Origin: an uncultured Eubacteriales bacterium
GTDB lineage: Bacteria; Bacillota; Clostridia; Oscillospirales; Acutalibacteraceae
NCBI GenBank assembly: GCA_900321515.1
Contig: ONWI01000025.1
Location: 1 to 16,609, forward strand
DNA: 16,609 nt
Reading direction: 5' to 3'
Positions 7,194 through 15,500 of this stretch are shown here, in pieces; within the stretch, counting starts at the first letter, position 1, and each line of letters starts with the position of its first letter. The notes under the pieces are model-generated. The model did no database searches, had not been told where the DNA came from, and was given only the letters and a program-made list of their open reading frames with translations. Made by a program: the position numbers and the translations under genes.

Positions 7194-8111
7194 ATGGCAA
7201 ATAATTATCTGCAATACAAACCCCTTATCGAGAGCTTTGGTTGTGAGGTCAGGGCTGACGAACCAATGAAGGTTCACACATCATTTAAAATAGGCGGCTG
7301 TGCTGATCTCTTTGTTACAGTCAGCAATGACCGGCAGCTCAGTTGCCTGATCGGTTTATGCAATGAGAACGACATACCTATATTCGTTCTGGGCAACGGT
7401 TCCAACCTGCTTGTTTCGGACAAGGGTATCAGGGGCGTGGTCCTCAGATTAAGCGGTGAATTTTGCGATATCGGATTTAATGACGACGGCACATTGCATT
7501 GCGGTGCGGGTGCGCAGCTTTCCAGGCTGTGCGCCTTTGCGCTGGATAATTCGCTCACAGGCCTGGAATTCGCGTGGGGGATTCCAGGCTCGTGCGGCGG
7601 GGCTGCCTTCATGGACGCAGGCGCCTATGGCGGCGAGATGAAGGACGTCGTAGTGTCCTGCGAGCATGTCGATCTTCGCACAGGCGAATTCGGCAGCTTC
7701 ACAGGCGACGAGTTGGATTATTCCTACCGACACAGCGCGTATTCTGGCGGTGGTTATGTAATAACCGCGCTCAATATAAGACTGGAAAAGGGAGACAAGC
7801 GCGAGATACGCGCTAAGATGGATGATCTCATGGGCCGCCGGAAGGATAAGCAGCCTTTGGAATATCCGAGCGCGGGAAGCGTATTCAAGCGCCCTGCGGG
7901 ATATTTTGCGGGCGGACTCATAGAGCAGTGCGGATTTAAGGGCACACAGGTGGGCGGCGCGCAGGTCAGTCCGAAGCACGCGGGATTCATTGTCAATGTG
8001 GGTGACGCAACCTGCGAGGACGTTCTGGATTTGATAGAGAAAATCCAGAGAACCGTAAGGGAAGAAACCGGAGTGCAACTCGAATGTGAGGTACGCAAGA
8101 CAGGAGAGTAG
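7194..8111 (+). CDS. murB: UDP-N-acetylmuramate dehydrogenase
   Basis: An FAD-dependent enzyme that reduces UDP-GlcNAc-enolpyruvate to UDP-MurNAc, the second committed step of peptidoglycan precursor synthesis. The 305-residue product shows the FAD-binding segments LGNGSNLLV (66-74) and GIPGSCGGA (129-137), YSYRHS (176-181), the catalytic Ser in PSAGSVFKRP (S229) and the C-terminal catalytic Glu in ECEVR (E299). It is of the shorter type II form found in Firmicutes. The ATG at 7194 has CGGAGG at 7176-7181, an unusually long 12-bp gap. The preceding in-frame codon is CTG and a stop lies just before it, so there is no better upstream choice. It sits between glucokinase and rapZ, an arrangement common in Clostridia. 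Confidence 0.97.
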   Translation: MANNYLQYKPLIESFGCEVRADEPMKVHTSFKIGGCADLFVTVSNDRQLSCLIGLCNENDIPIFVLGNGSNLLVSDKGIRGVVLRLSGEFCDIGFNDDGTLHCGAGAQLSRLCAFALDNSLTGLEFAWGIPGSCGGAAFMDAGAYGGEMKDVVVSCEHVDLRTGEFGSFTGDELDYSYRHSAYSGGGYVITALNIRLEKGDKREIRAKMDDLMGRRKDKQPLEYPSAGSVFKRPAGYFAGGLIEQCGFKGTQVGGAQVSPKHAGFIVNVGDATCEDVLDLIEKIQRTVREETGVQLECEVRKTGE

Positions 8112-8171
8112 TGTTCCGGATTGTTGAAAATATAGTAACATCCGTAATTGCAAGAATACAGAGGTTGAATT

Positions 8172-9029
8172 ATGGAATTTTTAATTGTGACAGGACTGTC
8201 AGGAGCGGGAAAATCCATTGTGGTGGATGCGCTCGAGGATATAGGGTATTATTGCGTGGACAATATGCCTCCCATGATGATACTGCGTTTTTATCGCATA
8301 TGTCTCAATTCGCAGGAGGAATTTGACAAGGTTGCCGTTGTCACTGACATTCGCGGCGGAGAGCCTTTCCGCACGCTGATTACTGATCTTGAAGTGCTAA
8401 AGGTGGAAAAAAAGCCGTTTAAGGTTTTATATATTAATTGCAGCAAGCATGTGCTGCTCAACAGGTACAAAGAAACCCGCAGAAAGCATCCTCTCGCCGA
8501 GGACTTTGAAGGCTCAGTCGAAAAGGCTGTTCAGGAAGAGATAATTATGCTGGAGCCGGCATACAAGATGTCTGATTACCTCATCGACACCACCGAACTT
8601 TCTCCCGCACAGTTGAAGGAACGGGTCAAGGAAATGTTCGGCGGCAATGTGTCGTCTCAGATGGTCATCCGGGTCATGTCCTTCGGTTTCAAGTACGGTC
8701 CGAACAAGGAGGCTGATCTGATATTCGATGTTCGCTGCTTCCCCAATCCCTATTACGTTCCGGAGCTGAAGCACCACACCGGTCTGGAAAGCTGCGTCAG
8801 AGAATATGTGATGCAAGACGATTCAACAATGGGATTTCTCAGCCGTCTTTACGATATGATAGACTACCTGCTGCCTCTTTACAAAAAAGAAGGCAAGAGC
8901 GAACTTGTTATAGCGATGGGCTGCACAGGCGGCAAGCACCGTTCTGTGACTATTGCCGAGAATTTAGGCGGCTATCTCGCTTCAAAAGGCAATAAGGTGC
9001 TTATCTCGCACAGAGACATAAACAAATGA
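8172..9029 (+). CDS. rapZ: RapZ/YvcJ-family nucleotide-binding protein (RNase adapter family)
   Basis: A P-loop protein of 285 residues. Walker A is GLSGAGKS (8-15), an aspartate follows strand VVTDIRGG (57-64), and the conserved C-terminal domain has FGFKYG (about 171-176), DVRCFPNPYY and GCTGGKHRSV. In E. coli RapZ controls glucosamine-6-phosphate synthase mRNA through small RNAs; in B. subtilis YvcJ binds and hydrolyses nucleotides and affects competence. The exact role in Clostridia is not settled. ATG 8172 follows GAGG (8161-8164). In most Firmicutes yvcJ is followed by yvcK; here the next gene is whiA after 27 bp. Confidence 0.95.
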   Translation: MEFLIVTGLSGAGKSIVVDALEDIGYYCVDNMPPMMILRFYRICLNSQEEFDKVAVVTDIRGGEPFRTLITDLEVLKVEKKPFKVLYINCSKHVLLNRYKETRRKHPLAEDFEGSVEKAVQEEIIMLEPAYKMSDYLIDTTELSPAQLKERVKEMFGGNVSSQMVIRVMSFGFKYGPNKEADLIFDVRCFPNPYYVPELKHHTGLESCVREYVMQDDSTMGFLSRLYDMIDYLLPLYKKEGKSELVIAMGCTGGKHRSVTIAENLGGYLASKGNKVLISHRDINK

Positions 9030-9056
9030 CCTTTCAAAGGGGTTTTTCAGAGCGAC

Positions 9057-9956
9057 ATGACATATTCAACAATGGTTAAATCCGAATTGTGCCAGATAAG
9101 ACCGGAGCGCGACTGCTGCAGGCTGGCGGAGGCTTACGGTCTTTTGCTCTATTCGCGGCTGCTGGGTGAGGGACATGATTCCTATGCCACCGAGACAAAG
9201 ACTATTGCCGATCTTATGGCGCAGACAATGGCTTCGGTGTGCGGTGTGTACACCGACGTTCTGACTCTTGCCAAGACCGGCAGCAACGGAAGCAGATACA
9301 TGGTAAAAATTCCGAACGCCGAGCAGAAAAAGCTGATCTGTGCCAGATTCGCCGGGACAAGCGGGGGAATTCTTGACAATGACTGCTGTGTCGCGGCATT
9401 CCTGCGGGGCGTTTTCATTGTTTGCGGAACGGTCACAGAGCCGAGCCGGGATTATCATATGGAATTCCTGGCGGGCAGCGAACGAAGGTGCGATATTCTT
9501 GCCGACACTATCGGACGGGCAGGCTTTAAGGGGCATAAGCTGCAAAGGGGCGACCGCTGGCTGCTTTACATAAAGGGCGCTGACGATATTATCTCTATTA
9601 TGAAGAAGATGGGAAGTCTCTACTCGGTTCAGAGCATAGAGCAGACCAGAAATGTGCGAGGCTTCCGCAACAACGCAAACCGGGTCTTCAACTGCGATCA
9701 GGCGAACATAGACCGCACGTTATCCGCCTCGGAGCAGCAGTGCGCGGCAATCCGCAGGCTCATTGAAAAGAACGGGTACGCGGGGATTCCTCCCGAATTA
9801 AGAGAGATAGCCCGTCTCCGCCTGGAAAATCCCGAAATGACGCTTCGGGAGCTGAGCGAAAGCCTGAGCCGTCCTATTACCCGCAGCGGCGTCAATCACA
9901 GGCTGAAAAAGCTCATGGAGCTTGCGGAGGAAACGCAGAATCCGACAAACGGATAA
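9057..9956 (+). CDS. whiA: DNA-binding protein WhiA
   Basis: A 299-residue regulator with an N-terminal LAGLIDADG-like (degenerate homing endonuclease) fold and a C-terminal helix-turn-helix. Family hallmarks are the start MTYSTMVKSELCQI (compare the usual S..VK.EL), the segment CCVAAFLRGVFIVCGTV (about 109-125), the GFRNNANR box (201-208) with a nearby ANIDRT, and the terminal RELSESLSRPITRSGVNHR. It controls sporulation in Streptomyces and cell division/chromosome segregation in B. subtilis. The residues used for cleavage in true homing endonucleases are not apparent. ATG 9057 fits the family N-terminus but has only a distant AAAGGGG (9037-9043, about 14 bp away), suggesting weak initiation or coupling to rapZ. 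Confidence 0.95.
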   Translation: MTYSTMVKSELCQIRPERDCCRLAEAYGLLLYSRLLGEGHDSYATETKTIADLMAQTMASVCGVYTDVLTLAKTGSNGSRYMVKIPNAEQKKLICARFAGTSGGILDNDCCVAAFLRGVFIVCGTVTEPSRDYHMEFLAGSERRCDILADTIGRAGFKGHKLQRGDRWLLYIKGADDIISIMKKMGSLYSVQSIEQTRNVRGFRNNANRVFNCDQANIDRTLSASEQQCAAIRRLIEKNGYAGIPPELREIARLRLENPEMTLRELSESLSRPITRSGVNHRLKKLMELAEETQNPTNG

Positions 9957-9998
9957 TAGGCAAGATACTGAACACGTTCTGAGAAAAGAGGTAGTTAT

Positions 9999-10397
9999 AT
10001 GATACATTCATTTAATATGAAAAACACTGGTAAGCCATACCTTACTCAGTCGGAAAACCAAATTGACGGATTTGAGCCGATAATCGCCGACAGCCGCGCA
10101 CAGCAGGGCGTGAGCAATATGTCTCCCTCGGAGCTTATGGAAGCTGCTCTTGCCAGCTGCACCAACATGACGGTAAGCGGAGTGCTGCGCAAGCGCGGAA
10201 TTCCGTATGACGATATTTTTGTAGATGTGAGCATGGAGACGGAAAACGGAAAGACGATCATCACCCGAACGGTCAGAGTGATTTCCGACGCTCCCGAAGG
10301 TGACGTAAAGGCTGCCGTTGAGCGCGCTAAAAACTGCCATCTGTACAAAGTGCTTACCGGCGAAATAGAGGTCAGGGACGTTAATACTGCCGAATAA
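9999..10397 (+). CDS. OsmC/Ohr-family protein
   Basis: A short (132-residue) OsmC-fold protein. The two cysteines of the family are present: C54 in ALASCTNMTVSGV at the start of the central helix and C113 in AKNCHLYK. In characterised members this pair reduces organic or fatty-acid hydroperoxides. This one resembles the YhfA-like branch rather than Ohr, so the peroxidase substrate is uncertain. AGAGG (9987-9991) is 7 bp before ATG 9999. It is the last gene of the plus-strand run, 42 bp after whiA, in a spot where some Firmicutes carry the HPr-like gene crh. A strong terminator begins 2 bp after its stop. Confidence 0.88.
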   Translation: MIHSFNMKNTGKPYLTQSENQIDGFEPIIADSRAQQGVSNMSPSELMEAALASCTNMTVSGVLRKRGIPYDDIFVDVSMETENGKTIITRTVRVISDAPEGDVKAAVERAKNCHLYKVLTGEIEVRDVNTAE

Positions 10398-10399
10398 CA

Positions 10400-10445
10400 A
10401 AAATCCCGGACAGCAGACTCTCGATGAGCTGCTGTCCGGGATTTT
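10400..10445. terminator. Bidirectional intrinsic terminator between convergent gene blocks
   Basis: Perfect 17-bp arms (10400-10416 and 10429-10445) enclose a 12-base loop. The stem core is CCCGGACAGCAG/CTGCTGTCCGGG, flanked by A and T tracts that give a U run in either direction. It ends the osmC transcript on the plus strand and the cyclophilin transcript on the minus strand, 43 bp past that gene's stop. Confidence 0.92.
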
Positions 10446-10487
10446 GTGCCTGATAACATCAAAGTGAAAAACAATACGGATGGGTGA

Positions 10488-11441
10488 TTACTTCACTTTG
10501 GTGAGATATGCTTTCTTGATAACAACGTCCTCAAGCGGTTTGTTGTTTGCGTCCACCTTGACGGCGGCGATTTTGTCCACCACCTTCAGACCCTCGTATA
10601 CTTGACCGAAAACGGTGTGTCCGCTGCCGGTGACGCTCTTGAACTGTCCGTCGAGATATGCCGTGCCGCCGCGCTTCTCGTATTCTTCAGCCGCCCACTT
10701 CGCGCCGCCGTTGGAGAGAAAGCCGTCTTTGTCGCCAAGGGTGTAGTACTGCGCTTTCTTGGTCTGAACGATGAAGAACTGGCTGCCGTTTGAGCCGGGC
10801 GCGCCTGTGTTTGCCATGGAAACAGCGCCGCGGAAGTTATAGAGATTGCGCCCGAATTCATCGCCGAATGTCTCGTAGCCTTCAAATGCGGATTTGCCGC
10901 CTGTTCCGGTGCCGGTCGGGTCGCCGCCCTGGATCATGAAGTCATTCATTACGCGGTGAAAGATGATGCCATTGTAATAACCATCCTTGATCAGTTTCCT
11001 GAAATTTTCCACCGCCGTGGGAGCATACTTCGGGAAGAGACGGATTTTAATGGTGCCGAGGCTTGTCTGAAGTACCGCAACCTCTTCGCCCTTGGATGGC
11101 TTTTTGAGCTGTTCGCCGTCCGGCGCCGTTTCAAAATCTTCCGACGCGGGATAATAGCTTTCTTTCACTGCCGCGGTCGAGGAAGTACCGGAACCGGAGG
11201 CGGTGTTGCCCGTAAGATCTTTTGTGCTGTTGCTGCCATAGTACGAGAGGAATATTATTATGAATATTACCGCTACAACGATGCTGCCGACAATGATGAG
11301 CGCCTGAGTGATTCTCTGCTGGCGTTCAAGTTCCCTGCGCTGAGCGGCGGTCAGCTTCTTCTTGCCTGATGACGGAGAGGACGCCGTCTTGCGCGGGGGA
11401 GTGTTTGTTCTGTGATTTGACTTTTTATTTGATGCTGCCAT
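10488..11441 (-). CDS. Membrane-anchored cyclophilin-type peptidyl-prolyl isomerase
   Basis: A 317-residue protein predicted to assist folding outside the membrane. A basic N-terminus (1-45) is followed by one hydrophobic segment (about 46-68), a Ser/Thr/Gly linker (about 70-120) and a cyclophilin domain (about 121-315). There is no lipobox, so it should be a signal-anchored protein with the enzyme outside. Catalytic-site residues are visible: F161-H162-R163, Q171 (IQGGDP), MANTG, and QFF (221-223). Two insertions enlarge the usual loop between QFFI and HTVFGQV. AAGGAGA precedes the ATG at 8 bp. It is the last gene of a run with the DUF2752 protein and mscL, 21 bp from the former. Confidence 0.92.
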   Translation of the reverse strand: MAASNKKSNHRTNTPPRKTASSPSSGKKKLTAAQRRELERQQRITQALIIVGSIVVAVIFIIIFLSYYGSNSTKDLTGNTASGSGTSSTAAVKESYYPASEDFETAPDGEQLKKPSKGEEVAVLQTSLGTIKIRLFPKYAPTAVENFRKLIKDGYYNGIIFHRVMNDFMIQGGDPTGTGTGGKSAFEGYETFGDEFGRNLYNFRGAVSMANTGAPGSNGSQFFIVQTKKAQYYTLGDKDGFLSNGGAKWAAEEYEKRGGTAYLDGQFKSVTGSGHTVFGQVYEGLKVVDKIAAVKVDANNKPLEDVVIKKAYLTKVK

Positions 11442-11462
11442 TATTATTTTCTCCTTAATTGA

Positions 11463-11906
11463 TCAATAAAAGACCGCCTGATAAAAGGGCATGTTCCTTA
11501 TTATTGTGAATGCAACGATTATTGCTGCCACTGCTGCAGCCCATTTCCAATTCAATTGAAGCGCATATCTGCGATATGGCTTTATTATTAGCGATATCAC
11601 AAGCCTGATGTAAAGATAAACCGGCCAGCACAGAAAGACGACATAAAGCGGATTGTAATAGAATGCTCTGGCAATGTCGCCATCTATCAGTGCGAGGGTG
11701 GAGCGGGTCGCGCCGCAGGAAAGGCAGTTGTAGCCTGTGAGCTGATTAATCCTGCACGGCATGAAAAATATACTGAGACTCTCCCTGCCCCACAATACCA
11801 AAGCTGCCGCCGCAGCGCAGACAACTGGCACGGCGACGGCGAGCACAAACGCGCTGCGGTAGTTTTTATCGCGGCTTAGCATTTGTTTAAGATAGTTTTT
11901 TTTCAT
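11463..11906 (-). CDS. DUF2752 membrane protein
   Basis: A 147-residue protein of unknown function. It has three likely membrane segments (about 19-39, 86-108 and 121-137). Between the first two lies the DUF2752 signature: P50-C51, then TGYNCLSCGATR (57-68) and YNPL (84-87). C61 and C64 could bind metal or form a disulfide, but this is inference. The ATG at 11906 has no recognisable ribosome binding site, nor does the next Met (residue 9), so translation may depend on readthrough from mscL, 33 bp upstream. It sits between mscL and the cyclophilin on the same strand and is probably co-transcribed. Confidence 0.82.
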   Translation of the reverse strand: MKKNYLKQMLSRDKNYRSAFVLAVAVPVVCAAAAALVLWGRESLSIFFMPCRINQLTGYNCLSCGATRSTLALIDGDIARAFYYNPLYVVFLCWPVYLYIRLVISLIIKPYRRYALQLNWKWAAAVAAIIVAFTIIRNMPFYQAVFY

Positions 11907-11939
11907 GCGGATATTTAATTAAGTATTTAGCAGAAACAA

Positions 11940-12428
11940 TTATCTTCTTCTGGGCTTGTTGGTTTTTGCGGGCTTCTCCTCAACGGGCTTCTCTTCAGCA
12001 GCTTTTTTCTCAACTGGAATCTCGCTGGTGCAGTGAGGACATCTGACAGCCTCGAGCGGAATCTCGGAAAGACAGAAGGGGCACTTTTTGGTGGTGGGAG
12101 CCGGTTTTTCCTCATCCTTTTTGCCTAATGACCTGAGCTTGTTCACGGCCTTGACTATCATGAAAATTACAAAAGCCATGATTATGAAGTTGAGCACATC
12201 AGAAATGAACTGACCTATAGGCATATTCAGCCGCCATACCTTGATGACCAGCTTGCTGGCGCCTTCGGCGTCAGGAGAGGCGAAGCAGTTGAGTATAGGC
12301 TGAATGACGTTGTCTGTGAGCGATGTTACAAGACCCGAAAAAGCCGAGCCGATGAGTACGCCTACTGCCAGATCGAGCATATTGCCCTTGAGTGCGAATT
12401 CTTTGAATTCGGAAAGAAGTTTTTTCAT
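11940..12428 (-). CDS. mscL: Large-conductance mechanosensitive channel with C-terminal zinc ribbon
   Basis: A 162-residue inner-membrane channel that opens under membrane tension to relieve hypo-osmotic shock. The N-terminal helix (LLSEFKEFALKGNMLDLAVG) and TM1 (about 17-45) are typical, followed by a short outer loop and TM2 (about 72-98). The C-terminus is not the usual helix bundle. After a charged linker comes a zinc ribbon with C116-x2-C119 and C130-x2-C133, then a Lys/Glu/Pro-rich tail ending in RRR. The ribbon is expected in the cytoplasm. GGAGG precedes the ATG by 9 bp, and a good promoter lies upstream at 12481-12509. It is first in the mscL-DUF2752-cyclophilin run. Confidence 0.95.
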   Translation of the reverse strand: MKKLLSEFKEFALKGNMLDLAVGVLIGSAFSGLVTSLTDNVIQPILNCFASPDAEGASKLVIKVWRLNMPIGQFISDVLNFIIMAFVIFMIVKAVNKLRSLGKKDEEKPAPTTKKCPFCLSEIPLEAVRCPHCTSEIPVEKKAAEEKPVEEKPAKTNKPRRR

Positions 12429-12480
12429 TAAGATATACCTCCGTTTTTTATGCGAATCACTCTCGCATTTGGTTGCAATA

Positions 12481-12509
12481 ATTATAGCATACGTCTAAGC
12501 GAAAATCAA
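12481..12509 (-). promoter_or_regulatory. Promoter of mscL
   Basis: Read on the minus strand, TTGATT (plus 12504-12509) and TATAAT (plus 12481-12486) are 17 bp apart, with TGC before the -10. The predicted start is about 12475, giving a leader of about 45 bases before the mscL ATG. Confidence 0.8.
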
Positions 12510-12570
12510 TGTAATTTTGCAAAAAAATATGAATAATTTGGATTAAATGTATAATTCTCAGGGAGATAAA

Positions 12571-15500
12571 TCACTCCAGCAGTGAGAGCAGCTCTTCGCG
12601 GGACATGCTGCCTATGCCGCCGAGTTCCCCGCTGAGTATCTCGTCAGCAAGGCCTTTTTTTGATTCCTGAAGTTCAAGTATTTTTTCCTCTACCGTATTC
12701 TTGGCTATTATGCGGCAGACAGATACCACCTTGGTCTGACCTATTCGGTGCGCGCGGTCTGTAGCCTGATTCTGTGCGGCAACATTCCACCACGGGTCGT
12801 AATGAATGACAACGTCGGCACCCGTAAGATTGAGTCCTGTGCCGCCTGCTTTGAGCGAAATGAGGAAGACCGGCGTGCCGTCGCTATTGAATGCCTGCAC
12901 CAGTTCCATGCGCTCCTTCTTCGGAGTGCTGCCGGTTATCTTGTAATAGGATATTCCCTCGGCGGCAAGGTCTTTCTCCAGCAGTTCGAGCATTGATGTG
13001 AACTGGGAAAAGAGCAATATCTTGTGTTCGCCCTCAATGGCACTCTTGACAAGCTCCATGCAGACCATCCGTTTTGCCGAAACTCCCTGATAATCCTCAA
13101 ATATCAGCGAAGGGTCGCAGCATATTTCACGAATGCGTGTGAGCTCTGCCAATATCTGTATCTTGTTTTTGCTGATATCCGTCTGATCGCCGTTTTGCAG
13201 CATTCCCTTCATGTAAGCGACCTGTGCGTCGTAGACTTTGCGCTGTTCTGCGTCGAAGGCGGCGTAGCGCACCTCCTCGATCTTGTCCGGAAGGTCTTTG
13301 AGCACGTCGTTCTTAAGCCGCCTGAGAATGAATGGTGACGTCATGCGCTTTAGCTTTTCGGTGGCAAAGGCGTCGTTTTTTTTGGTGATCGGCGTTTCGA
13401 GTTCCTTGCGGAATGTGTCGTAGCCATAGAGGAATCCCGGCATGAGGTAATCGAATATGCTCCACAGCTCGCTCAGACGGTTTTCAATGGGTGTGCCTGT
13501 GAGTGCGAACCGGACGCGTGAGCTTATCACCTTTACCGCTTTAGCCGCGGCAGTGGAATGATTCTTGATGTACTGCGCCTCGTCGATTATCTCGTAATTG
13601 AAGCCGATTCCCTCGTAGAGTGAAATGTCACGCTTGAGCAGGTCGTATGAAGTCACCGCGACGTCGTAATTCCGCACAAGTCCGATGATATCCGCCCTTT
13701 CAGACTGATTGCCAGCCACCGCGATTGTGCTCAGTTCGGGCGAAAATCTGCGCAGCTCTTCCTGCCAGTTGTAAATGAGCGAAGCCGGACATACCACCAG
13801 CGATGTACCCGATTCGCCCTCCGCCTTGGCAGCCGACAGCACCGATATAACCTGCAGCGTCTTGCCCAGTCCCATGTCGTCCGCAAGTATGCCGCCGAAG
13901 CCGTATTTTTCCAGCGTGCGCAGCCAGCGATGACCGAGTACCTGATAATTGCGCATGATGTCCTGTAAATGTTCCGGAACCTCGAAGTCGGATTCGCTGA
14001 CGGTTTTAAATTCCTTTACCAGTTTTTTGAATCTGGAATCGCGGTTTATTCTCAGCGCGTCGCATTTTTCCGACATCATATCGAGATAAAGCGCGCGGTA
14101 TACCGGCAGGTTCACGCTTCCCTTGGCAAGCTCGGAAGAGGACAGACGCATGGTTTCGATCATATCGCTCAGCTCCGCCACAGTGTCGTCGATGTCCACG
14201 AAATCGCCGTTTTTGAGCCTGTGAAAGCGTTTTTTGCGCCGGTAGCTTTTGATGATTTCCGCCAGCTCCTTCATAGTAACGTCCTCTGATTCTATCGAGA
14301 GATTCATCAGGTCGCCGGATATGGAAACGCCCACTTTGACGGGAAGCCTGCGGCGGATATTGAGCGCCTTGAAGCTGTCTGTGCAGTTGACCTCGCCGGT
14401 GCGGAGCAGTTCGCCCAGTCCCTCGGAAAGCAGTCGGTAGGCAGCGTCGTCATTCTTTTCGCAGGTAAAGAGGTCATAAGCCTCATTGTAGGCGGGAAAG
14501 TATTCCATAACCACTTCGAGCGCCTCGGATTCACGACGGATATCCCTCTGCGCGCTGTGGGAGATTCTGCCGGACATGCTGTCGGAAAGCGGAAATTCGG
14601 ATTCTCCATACCTCGCGATGGCGCGGCAGGTCAGCGCGCCGTTGTCGTTGTCGAGATAAAAGACAGGCTCCGCTTCGGGTGGGAGATATTTTTCTATTTC
14701 CCGCGTGTTCTGCTCCCTCACGCTGATAATGCCGCGCAGCTCCGGAAGCACGCTGTAACAGAATTCTGCCATGTTGTTCCTTCCCACGCTGAAAGAGAAT
14801 TCGCCGTTACCCAGCAGCACATAGAGCGGAGTGAGTTTTTTGTCTGTCTCTGGATCTACGCGGCAGAACATATCGTTTTCGATGAAGTAATGATACTCCG
14901 AGCCTTTTATGAATACAGGCGCGTTTCCCGCGGCCTGTATCCCGTGGAATATTCCATCGCTGTCGATATCGTCATTTATGTCGAGGGTTATCTCGGGTGA
15001 AGCAACTCCGAAACGCAGCTGCGAATGCACCTTGCCGTCGATGCCCGAATCGGTGAAGTATATCTGGGGAAGCTTCATGCTTACAGCCGCGTCAAAAAAC
15101 GAGTCGAGACGGCTTCCGTAGAGTTCTATGCGGCTCTTGACCGATTCGGGGGGAGGTGTGTATCCGTAATAGCTCGGTCTGACATTTTCGGCGCGGAACT
15201 GCGCGTCGCTTACCACGTCGTTCACAAAGCCGTAGAGCGGAGCGGCGTTTTCGCATATCATATCGCGTGAGAAATTGAAATTAAGCTTGCCGGACTGAAA
15301 TACCGTTTTGTTTTCAACCGCGTATGCAAATTCGGTCAGGTTTTTGATCACATACAGCTTGTCTGTGCCGGCACGAACTGTGATGTAATACCTTCCTTTT
15401 TCCCTGAGCAGCCGCGGTTCCAATATGATATTCCGGCGCAGATCGGAGAGGCTTCCAGAGGAACGTTCGGCACGGAATGAACTGAGCAGCTTCATTCCTG

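Noticed and set aside
7449..8153. 234-residue minus-strand open frame
   Set aside because: It is fully antisense to murB, which has all its active-site motifs; no ribosome site or recognisable domain.
12549..12554. TATAAT on the plus strand after the SNF2 stop
   Set aside because: There is no matching -35 and no gene on the plus strand downstream, so it is a chance match in AT-rich DNA.
14557..15000. 147-residue plus-strand open frame
   Set aside because: Antisense to the central part of the SNF2 gene; no motif and no initiation signal.
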